Positions 57,942 through 64,000 of a DNA stretch of 64,000 bases are shown piece by piece. Source of the DNA: Pseudomonas sp. PDM18 (GTDB lineage Bacteria > Pseudomonadota > Gammaproteobacteria > Pseudomonadales > Pseudomonadaceae). A program made the translations under genes and the position numbers. The notes beneath the pieces are model-generated. The model was given only the letters and a program-made list of their open reading frames with translations. It ran no database searches and was not told where the DNA came from. The stretch spans positions 62,001-126,000 of the forward strand of contig NZ_JACVBX010000005.1 in the NCBI RefSeq assembly GCF_014852585.1, given 5' to 3'. Each line of letters opens with the position of its first letter. Position 1 is the stretch's first letter.

Positions 57942-60677
57942 TCAGACCTCCTGTTTCTTCAGGCAGGCCACGCTGAGCAGCGTCAGCACCACCACCATCG
58001 CCAGCAGCGGCAGGTAGTAGACCCACAGGTCGGCGAAGCCCAGCGCCTTGGAAAAGGCGCCACGGCTGACGATGAGGAAATGCGAAGTCGGGTAAAGCTG
58101 GCCGATCACCGCCGCCGCGCCTTCCAGCGAGGACACCGGGTGGATCAGCCCGGAGAACTGGATCGCCGGGATCATGGTGGCGATGGCGGTGCCGAACACC
58201 GCGGCGATCTGGCTCTTCATGAAGGTCGAGAGCAGCAGGCCGAGGCCGGTGCTGGTCACCACGTAGAGGAACGCGCCGACCAGCAGGGCCAGGAAACTGC
58301 CCTTGAGCGGCACCTGGAACAGCAGCACGGCCATGGCCAGCATCAGCACGAAGTTGATCATGCCCATGCCGATGTAGGGCAGCTGTTTACCGAGCAGGAA
58401 CTCCAGGCGCGTGACCGGGGTGACGTAGAGGTTGGTGATCGAGCCCAGCTCCTTCTCGCGGACCACGCCCAGGGCGGTGAGCATCGCCGGGATCATGATC
58501 AGCAACAGCGGGATCACTGCCGGCACCATGGCCTTGAGGCTCTCCACGTCGGGGTTGTAGCGGAAGCGCACTTCGGTGCTTGCGGCGGCACTGGCGGCGG
58601 CGTTGCCATTCTGTCGCGCGAGGTCGGCGAGGTAGCTGGCGTGCAGCCCCTGTACGTAGCCGAGCACGGTGTTTGCGCGGGTCGGCATGGCGCCGTCGAT
58701 CCACACGCCAATGGCCGGATCGGCGCCGCGCTTGAGATCACGGCCGAAGTTCGGCGGGATCTCCACCGCCAGGCTGATATCACCGCTGCGCAGGCGCCGC
58801 TCCAGCTCCTCGGGGTTCTGGATCGGCGCTTTCTCAATGAAGTAGCGCGAGCCGGAAATGTTCAGCGCATAGGCCTGGCTGGTGGTGGTCTGATCGCGGT
58901 CGAGCACCGCGTAGGTGAGGTCCTCGACGTCCATGTTGATGCCGTAGCCGATGATGAACATCAGCAGCGCGGTGCCCACCAGCGCCAGGGTCAGGCGGAT
59001 CGGGTCGCGGCGCAGTTCCATGGCCTCGCGGCGCGCATAGCTGAACAGGCGCAGCCAGCTGAAGCGGTCGCTGCCCTTGTAGCGAGCGGGCGCGGCAGGC
59101 TGCTCGGGAGCGGGCGTGGCGTCGGGCACCGGCGCGCTGCCGGCGGCCTCTTCAAGATAGGCGATGAAGGTGGCTTCCAGGGTCGGCAGGCCACGCTTGT
59201 CGATCAGCCCCTGCGGGGTATCGCTGTCGAGCACCTTGCCGGCGTGCATCAGCGAGATGCGGTCGCAGCGCTCCGCCTCGTTCATGAAGTGGGTGGAGAT
59301 GAAGATGGTCACGCCGTCGTTGCGCGACAGCTCCACCATCAGCTCCCAGAAGCCGTCGCGCGCCACCGGGTCGACGCCCGAGGTGGGCTCGTCGAGGATC
59401 AGGATTTCCGGCTTGTGGATCACCGCAACCGCCAGCGACAGGCGCTGGCGGATGCCCAGCGGCAGGCTGTCGGGCAGCTCGTCGCGGACCTTGCCCAGGT
59501 CGAAGCGCTGGAGCATTTCCTCGACGCGCGGGGCGATCTGCTCATGCGGGATGTGAAACAGCTTGGCGTGTAGTTCGAGGTTCTGCAGCACCGTCAGCTC
59601 GGCGTACAGCGAGAAGGCCTGGGACATGTAGCCGACGCGCCGACGGGTCTCCATGTCGTTGGCGTTCACCGGCTGGCCGAACAGCGCGCAGGTACCTTCG
59701 CTGGCCGGTAGCAGGCCGGTGAGCATCTTCATGGTGGTGGACTTGCCGCAGCCGTTGGAGCCGAGGAAGCCGAAGATTTCCCCGCGCTCGATGCGGAAGC
59801 TGACGCGGTCCACCGCGACGAAATCGCCGAAGCGGCAGGTCAACCCTTCTGCTTCGATGGCAATCTGCGGCGCGCCGTCAGGCTGCGGCCGCGGGGGAAT
59901 GACCAGCTTGTGGTGACCGGCGCGCTTGCTCTCGGGCAGCAGCGCAATGAAGGCCTCTTCCAGATTCTGCGTGCCGGTGTGTGCGCGCAACTCGGCGGGT
60001 GTGCCAGTGGCGAGCACCTTGCCATCGTCCATCGCCACCAGGTGATCGAAGCGTTCGGCCTCTTCCATGTAGGCGGTGGCCACCAGCACGCTCATGCCCT
60101 CGCGGCCGGCGCGGATGCGCGCGATCAGCTCCCAGAACTGGTTGCGCGACAGCGGGTCGACGCCGGTGGTGGGCTCGTCGAGGATCAGCAGGTCAGGGTC
60201 GTGGATCAACGCACAGCACAGCCCGAGTTTCTGCTTCATGCCGCCGGAGAGCTTGCCCGCCGGGCGTTCCGCGAAGGGCGCAAGGCCGGTGCTGTGCAGC
60301 AGGTCGGCGATGCGCCGCTCGCGCTCGGCCTTGTCGTGGCCGAACAGGCGGCCGAAGAAATCGACGTTCTCGAACACCGAGAGCGTCGGATAGAGGTTCT
60401 TGCCCAGGCCCTGGGGCATGTAGGCGATGCGCGGGCACACGGCGCGGCGGTGGCGTGCGTCGCGCATGTCGCCGCCGAGCACCTGGATTTCGCCGTCCTG
60501 CATCTTCCGCGCGCCGGCCAGCAGCGCCAGCAGGCTGGACTTGCCGACGCCGTCCGGGCCGATCAGGCCGACCATGCGGTTGGCCGGAATCTCCAGGGTG
60601 ACGTCGTCCACTGCGCGGGTCTCGCCGTAGCGCAGCGAGACGCCAGCCAGACGGGCCACGCAGTCGGCGGCGTTCAT
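57942..60677 (-). CDS. ABC transporter, double ATP-binding plus permease fusion (RbbA/YhiH type)
   Basis: 911 aa. Two ABC cassettes: the first with Walker [12 protein letters not shown], signature [11 protein letters not shown] and Walker [14 protein letters not shown]; the second with [14 protein letters not shown], a degenerate signature [15 protein letters not shown] and [13 protein letters not shown]. About residue 540 on is an ABC-2 permease ([20 protein letters not shown], then segments to the C terminus). RbbA-type proteins have been tied to ribosome binding in E. coli, but this operon context, with HlyD and YhhJ, fits an efflux pump. It overlaps the HlyD gene by 4 bp (ATGA). Confidence 0.92.
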   Translation of the reverse strand: MNAADCVARLAGVSLRYGETRAVDDVTLEIPANRMVGLIGPDGVGKSSLLALLAGARKMQDGEIQVLGGDMRDARHRRAVCPRIAYMPQGLGKNLYPTLSVFENVDFFGRLFGHDKAERERRIADLLHSTGLAPFAERPAGKLSGGMKQKLGLCCALIHDPDLLILDEPTTGVDPLSRNQFWELIARIRAGREGMSVLVATAYMEEAERFDHLVAMDDGKVLATGTPAELRAHTGTQNLEEAFIALLPESKRAGHHKLVIPPRPQPDGAPQIAIEAEGLTCRFGDFVAVDRVSFRIERGEIFGFLGSNGCGKSTTMKMLTGLLPASEGTCALFGQPVNANDMETRRRVGYMSQAFSLYAELTVLQNLELHAKLFHIPHEQIAPRVEEMLQRFDLGKVRDELPDSLPLGIRQRLSLAVAVIHKPEILILDEPTSGVDPVARDGFWELMVELSRNDGVTIFISTHFMNEAERCDRISLMHAGKVLDSDTPQGLIDKRGLPTLEATFIAYLEEAAGSAPVPDATPAPEQPAAPARYKGSDRFSWLRLFSYARREAMELRRDPIRLTLALVGTALLMFIIGYGINMDVEDLTYAVLDRDQTTTSQAYALNISGSRYFIEKAPIQNPEELERRLRSGDISLAVEIPPNFGRDLKRGADPAIGVWIDGAMPTRANTVLGYVQGLHASYLADLARQNGNAAASAAASTEVRFRYNPDVESLKAMVPAVIPLLLIMIPAMLTALGVVREKELGSITNLYVTPVTRLEFLLGKQLPYIGMGMINFVLMLAMAVLLFQVPLKGSFLALLVGAFLYVVTSTGLGLLLSTFMKSQIAAVFGTAIATMIPAIQFSGLIHPVSSLEGAAAVIGQLYPTSHFLIVSRGAFSKALGFADLWVYYLPLLAMVVVLTLLSVACLKKQEV

Positions 60678-61747
60678 TGCGGGACCTTGATCTGTAGTTC
60701 AGCCGGCCACTGCACCTGCGGGTCGAGGCGCAGGTAGGCCATGCCCGGCACGCCGGTCTTCACGTAGGTGATGTACTTCTCCAGCAGGCCCGGATCGAGG
60801 CGCGCCTTGACGCGGAACATCAGCTTCTCGCGCTCGTTGGCGGTCTCCACCGTCTTGGGCGTGAACTGCGCGACGCTGGCGACGTAGGACACCTTGGCCG
60901 GGATCACGTACTCGGGCACGGCATCGATCACCAGACGTACTTCCTGGCCCAGTTCGACCTTGCCGGCCTGGCCAGAGGGCAGGAAGAAGGTCATGTAGAC
61001 GTCGGCCAGGTCGACCATGTTGAGCAGCTTGCCACCGGCCGCCAGCACCTCCCCCGGCTGCGCCACGCGGTACTGCACACGACCGTTGCGCGGGGCCTTG
61101 AGCAGGCTGTCGTCGATATCTGCCTGCAGGCGCTCGACGCTCGCGGTGGCAGCCTCGATGGCCGACTGCGCCTCGATCACCTGGGAACGCGCGGCGGAGA
61201 TACCAGCCTGCGCGGAGACCACCTGGGAGCGCGCAGCGGCCAGCGCCGCCTGGGCGCTCTGCATCGTGGCGCGGTCGTCATCCAGCTGCTGCTGCGGCAG
61301 GGCGTTGCGCTTGACCAGTTGCTCGGTGCGGGTGAAGCGCTTCTGTGCGGCGGTCAGTTCCGCCTGGCGTTGCGCGACCACGGCTTCGGCGGTGGATTTC
61401 TCGCTGGTGCGCTGGGCCACCAGGGACTCGGCGGTGAGCTGGGCATTCTGCGCCCGCCGCACTTCCGCCTGGGCCTGGGCGAGCTGGGCCTGGAGCACCT
61501 GGGTGTCCATCTTCGCCACCACGTCGCCGGCCTTCACGAAGTCGCCTTCGTCCACCAGGATTTCCGCCACGCGGCCGGGCAGCTTGGTGGCCACGTCGAC
61601 TTCGGTGGCCTCGATGCGCCCATTGCCGCTGGCGAAGCCTTCGGGCAGGCCTGTCGGCTTGAACGTCTGCCAGGCCAGCGCGGCGAGCACGGCCACCACC
61701 AGCACCGCGAGACCGCGGGTGCGCCAGCTTTTTGCGTTTCCTGTCAT
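60674..61747 (-). CDS. HlyD-family membrane fusion protein (YhiI type)
   Basis: 357 aa. N-terminal membrane anchor ([20 protein letters not shown]), a biotinyl-lipoyl-like half ([20 protein letters not shown]), then a long coiled coil with many Ala/Gln/Glu heptads (about residues 80-220), and the second lipoyl half plus beta-barrel ([20 protein letters not shown]). It is the periplasmic adaptor that links the RbbA-YhhJ pump to an outer-membrane channel. First gene of the three-gene operon. An outer-membrane TolC-like gene is not in the window. Confidence 0.9.
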   Translation of the reverse strand: MTGNAKSWRTRGLAVLVVAVLAALAWQTFKPTGLPEGFASGNGRIEATEVDVATKLPGRVAEILVDEGDFVKAGDVVAKMDTQVLQAQLAQAQAEVRRAQNAQLTAESLVAQRTSEKSTAEAVVAQRQAELTAAQKRFTRTEQLVKRNALPQQQLDDDRATMQSAQAALAAARSQVVSAQAGISAARSQVIEAQSAIEAATASVERLQADIDDSLLKAPRNGRVQYRVAQPGEVLAAGGKLLNMVDLADVYMTFFLPSGQAGKVELGQEVRLVIDAVPEYVIPAKVSYVASVAQFTPKTVETANEREKLMFRVKARLDPGLLEKYITYVKTGVPGMAYLRLDPQVQWPAELQIKVPQ

Positions 61748-61967
61748 CCGATTTCCCCTTTGTCCAGGCGCTCGAATTCGAGCGGATCATGAGGGGATGT
61801 TCGGCGAGCAGCGGCAAACGGGGTTTGATTCAGGTCAGGCGCGCGCCGGAAATTTCCTACGCACCATGTGAGGCGGGGCTTTCAGCCCAGCATTGCGGCA
61901 AGCAGCCGCAGCCGGGTGTCGCTTCGCCTGCATGAGGCGCACTCATGCAGGCGAAGACCGGAGGGGA

Positions 61968-62381
61968 TCAGGGCTGGACGATCAGGTTGTTAAACAGCAG
62001 GTCGTCCACCAGCGGCTTGCCCTCCTCCTGCTGGAGGGCGGTCTGCACCTGCTTGAGGGCTTCCTGGCGCAGCTTCTCCTTGCCGTCGACGCTGCCGAGG
62101 GAGTCGTCGGTCTGCTGGGCGAACAGCATCACCAGCTGGTTGCGGATCAGCGGCTCGTGGTGTTCGACCTTCTCGGAGGCCTCCTTGCCGATGACCTTCA
62201 GCGCGATGTCGGCCTTGAAGTACTTCAGGCGCGGACCGCTGCCATAGTTGCCCACCAGCGCCGGGGTAAGGTCGATGAACACGGGCTTGTTGGCGTCTTC
62301 CGGCTTGGCTTCCTCGGATTCGGAAGCCATGACGAAGGTACTGAAGGAAAAGGCCAGCAACAGGGCGAGGAAAGCTCTCAA
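61968..62381 (-). CDS. FliL-like exported protein
   Basis: 137 aa from the TTG at 62381, chosen because GGAG lies 8 nt upstream and the signal peptide (MRAFLALLLAFSFSTFVMA) then starts cleanly; an in-frame ATG at 62408 adds nine residues but has no ribosome site. The mature sequence has FIDLTPALVGNYGSGPRLKY and ADIALKVIGKEASEKVEHHE, then PLIRNQLVMLFAQQTDDSLG, the pattern of FliL (periplasmic domain of a flagellar basal-body-associated protein). No flagellar genes are nearby, so it is one of the orphan FliL-like proteins known in Pseudomonas. Confidence 0.82.
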   Translation of the reverse strand: MRAFLALLLAFSFSTFVMASESEEAKPEDANKPVFIDLTPALVGNYGSGPRLKYFKADIALKVIGKEASEKVEHHEPLIRNQLVMLFAQQTDDSLGSVDGKEKLRQEALKQVQTALQQEEGKPLVDDLLFNNLIVQP

Positions 62382-62543
62382 GGCAATGTCTCCGGATTCG
62401 ATGGGCAAAGGATAGCCACACTCGCGCCGCCGCCCAAGCTATATCGGGGCATAAGCCCAGGCCATGGTGATTTGCCCCCTGTGCCCGCGCTCCTACACTG
62501 GCCCACTACTCACCAAGAAGAACCTCCAACGGAGTACGTCCTC

Positions 62544-63521
62544 ATGAAAGCCGTGCTGTGCAAAGCCTTCGGCCCCGCCGAAACCCTGGTGCTGGAAGAC
62601 ATCGCCAGCCCTGAGCCGAAGAAGAACGAAGTCGTGCTGCAGGTTCACGCCGCCGGGGTGAACTTCCCCGACACGCTGATCATCGAGGGCAAGTACCAGT
62701 TCAAACCGCCCTTCCCGTTCTCGCCGGGTGGCGAGGCTGCCGGCGTGGTCGGCGCAGTCGGTGAAAAAGTCAGCCATGTGAAACCCGGTGACCGCGTGAT
62801 GGCCCTGACCGGCTGGGGCAGCTTCGCCGAGGAAGTCGCGGTGCCCGGCTACAACGTCATGCCGATCCCCGACGGCATGGACTTCCCCAGCGCCGCCGCC
62901 TTCGGCATGACCTACGGCACCTCCATGCACGCGCTCAAGCAGCGCGCCAACCTGCAGCCGGGCGAAACCCTGCTGGTGCTCGGCGCCTCCGGCGGCGTCG
63001 GCCTGGCCGCGGTTGAGATCGGCAAGGCCATGGGCGCCAAGGTCATCGCCGCCGCCAGCAGCGACGCCAAGCTGGAAGTGGCCAAGGCCGCCGGCGCCGA
63101 CGTGCTGATCAACTACAGTGAAGGCAGCCTGAAGGACAAGCTCAAGGAAATCACCGGCGGCCAGGGCGTGGACGTGATCTACGACCCGGTGGGCGGCGAC
63201 CTGTTCGAGGAAGCCTTCCGCTCCATCGCCTGGAACGGCCGCATGCTGGTGGTCGGCTTCGCCAGCGGCACCATTCCCGCGCTGCCGGCCAACCTCACCC
63301 TGCTCAAGGGCGCCTCCCTGGTCGGCGTGTTCTGGGGCTCCTTCGCCCAACGCCAGCCGCAGGACAACGCGGCGAACTTCCAGCAGCTGTTCGCCTGGTT
63401 CGCCGAAGGCAGGATCAAGCCGCTGGTGTCGCAGACCTATCCACTGGAAAAAGCCGCCGACGCGATCAATCACCTGGGCCAGCGCAAGGCGGTGGGCAAG
63501 GTGGTGGTGACCGTTCGCTGA
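62544..63521 (+). CDS. NADPH:quinone oxidoreductase (zinc-independent MDR family)
   Basis: 325 aa from the ATG at 62544, with GGAG at 11-nt spacing. N-terminal GroES-like catalytic half (FSPGGEAAGVVGAVGEKVSH), then the Rossmann nucleotide site LLVLGASGGVGLAAVEIGKA and the C-terminal VGVFWGSFAQRQPQDNAANF. No zinc ligands are seen, which fits quinone reductase / crotonyl-CoA-like members of the medium-chain family. It reduces quinones or enones with NADPH in the cytoplasm; the substrate is a guess. A clear intrinsic terminator follows. Confidence 0.9.
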   Translation: MKAVLCKAFGPAETLVLEDIASPEPKKNEVVLQVHAAGVNFPDTLIIEGKYQFKPPFPFSPGGEAAGVVGAVGEKVSHVKPGDRVMALTGWGSFAEEVAVPGYNVMPIPDGMDFPSAAAFGMTYGTSMHALKQRANLQPGETLLVLGASGGVGLAAVEIGKAMGAKVIAAASSDAKLEVAKAAGADVLINYSEGSLKDKLKEITGGQGVDVIYDPVGGDLFEEAFRSIAWNGRMLVVGFASGTIPALPANLTLLKGASLVGVFWGSFAQRQPQDNAANFQQLFAWFAEGRIKPLVSQTYPLEKAADAINHLGQRKAVGKVVVTVR

Positions 63522-63582
63522 TTGCCTTGTGGGGCGCGGATTTCATACGCGCTTCGCGGAGAAGCTCCGCTCCTACAAAATC

Positions 63583-63609
63583 AAAAGCCCCGCGAGAGCG
63601 GGGCTTTTT
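63583..63609 (+). terminator. Intrinsic terminator after the quinone oxidoreductase gene
   Basis: An 11-bp stem AAAAGCCCCGC / GCGGGGCTTTT with GAGA loop and a T-run (63605-63609). It lies 61 bp after the stop. Confidence 0.9.
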
Positions 63610-63640
63610 CATTCCTGCGAGGGAGCACCGGCGCTGGGCG

Positions 63641-63716
63641 GTTCGCGAGCAAGCTCGCTCCTACGAAAAGCGCTCCGCAGCTTGGTGTGGCTGTAGGAGC
63701 GAACTTGCTCGCGAAC
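63641..63716. repeat. REP-type inverted repeat pair, variant B, reversed order
   Basis: GCGAGCAAGCTCGCTCCTAC within 63641-63664 is followed by GTAGGAGCGAACTTGCTCGC at 63693, so the two copies face inward in the opposite order from those at 39186-39264. Confidence 0.78.
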
Positions 63717-63742
63717 AACCGGCCGCGCCGAACCATCAGGAT

Positions 63743-63820
63743 CGTAGGGCGCATAACGCGCCAGCGTTATCCGCCGCGGTGGCATCGGCGGATAACCCGT
63801 TCCGAGTTATGCGCCCTACG
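63743..63820. repeat. Dispersed double-hairpin repeat, long form
   Basis: Nearly identical to 12364-12440: GTAGGGCGCATAACGCGCCA is followed by GCGTTATCCGCC, and then by GGCGGATAACCCG with CGAGTTATGCGCC. Confidence 0.82.
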
Positions 63821-63883
63821 TAGAGGCTCTGTCTCTGGCTTCCAGAGAAACATCCACACGCGCCGAATGCCCCTTTCAGGAGG

Positions 63884-63992
63884 CCTCGTTGAATTGGAAT
63901 TTCAGGGGTTGAGCGGCATGGATGCCGCGAGAGTCGCGACGGGCCAGGGATGGCCCTTCGCGGCGTGCCCCTGAAATTTCAGTTCAACGAGG
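63884..63992. repeat. Long structured inverted repeat at the window edge
   Basis: The 25-nt arm at 63884-63908 (begins CCTCGTTGAA, ends TTTCAGGGG) pairs along its whole length with 63968-63992; the only two non-Watson-Crick positions are G-U pairs. The 59-bp centre holds further small hairpins (GCGGCAT / ATGCCGC, GGGCCA / TGGCCC). A T-run follows at 63996. I do not recognise the family. Confidence 0.7.
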
Positions 63993-64000
63993 GAATTTTT

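Larger units (their letters stand above)
63522..64000. other. Repeat-rich intergenic region at the right edge
   Basis: 479 bp with no gene I can support. It holds, in order, the terminator of the quinone oxidoreductase, a REP pair, a long-form double-hairpin repeat and a large structured inverted repeat that reaches the end of the window. Confidence 0.7.

Noticed and set aside
61968..62381. Flagellar operon signal from the FliL-like gene
   Set aside because: There is no other flagellar gene in the neighbourhood; the FliL-like protein appears as an orphan.
63743..63820. CRISPR-like array from the repeated hairpins
   Set aside because: The copies are single or paired hairpins in scattered gaps, with no regular spacing or unique spacers.

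Overview
This is a GC-rich chromosomal segment of a Pseudomonas, probably from the P. aeruginosa / P. nitroreducens / P. citronellolis side of the genus. The proteins and local gene orders match those I remember from P. aeruginosa PAO1 (ftsY, rsmD, laoRCBA, coaD, fdx, ggt, mutM; cysQ, nudE, fdhD; gcvTHP; ubiI, ubiH, pepP, zapA, 6S RNA). The species call is inference from family recognition; no database was searched. I see no tRNA, rRNA, CRISPR array, IS element or prophage.

Layout. 1-7.6 kb: the 5' end of ftsY (minus strand), a two-gene M16 peptidase unit with rsmD, a SUKH-type protein, a Sel1-repeat protein, a lipoprotein, a YheT-type hydrolase and a GNAT acetyltransferase. 7.8-12.3 kb: the long-chain alcohol oxidation cluster laoR / laoCBA, with a 16-bp palindrome inside the laoC promoter. 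12.6-20 kb: coaD, ferredoxin, ggt, a Na/Pi-type transporter, an acyltransferase and mutM. 19-26 kb: nudE-cysQ, an IMP/GMP nucleotidase-like HAD protein, a BON-LysM protein, a LysR regulator, and fdhD with a YdeP-type molybdoenzyme. In PAO1, as I recall it, this block lies far from mutM, so mutM/cysQ looks like a rearrangement junction.

26-39 kb is the most accessory-looking part. It holds two tandem glycine-zipper proteins with charged His/Asp-rich tails behind an AT-rich, dyad-rich leader, a DUF2087 protein, a small exported protein, a thioesterase and iron-type alcohol dehydrogenase pair, thyA, a three-gene FAD dehydrogenase / triheme cytochrome operon, an eight-heme cytochrome fused to a helical-repeat domain, and twin DUF2388 proteins. 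The dehydrogenase operon and the eight-heme cytochrome could form one periplasmic electron-transfer route.

39-64 kb is conserved housekeeping DNA. It holds gcvT-gcvH-gcvP (with a terminator-like hairpin before gcvP), ferric-iron ABC transport genes split by an opposite-strand gene, the ygfB-pepP-ubiH-DUF4442-ubiI operon, TIGR02449-zapA-6S RNA-5-formyl-THF cyclo-ligase, an EVE protein, a CHASE-PAS-GGDEF diguanylate cyclase, a HlyD/RbbA/YhhJ-type ABC exporter, a FliL-like protein and a quinone oxidoreductase. Dispersed hairpin repeats of at least three families fill many intergenic gaps, and a long structured inverted repeat closes the window.
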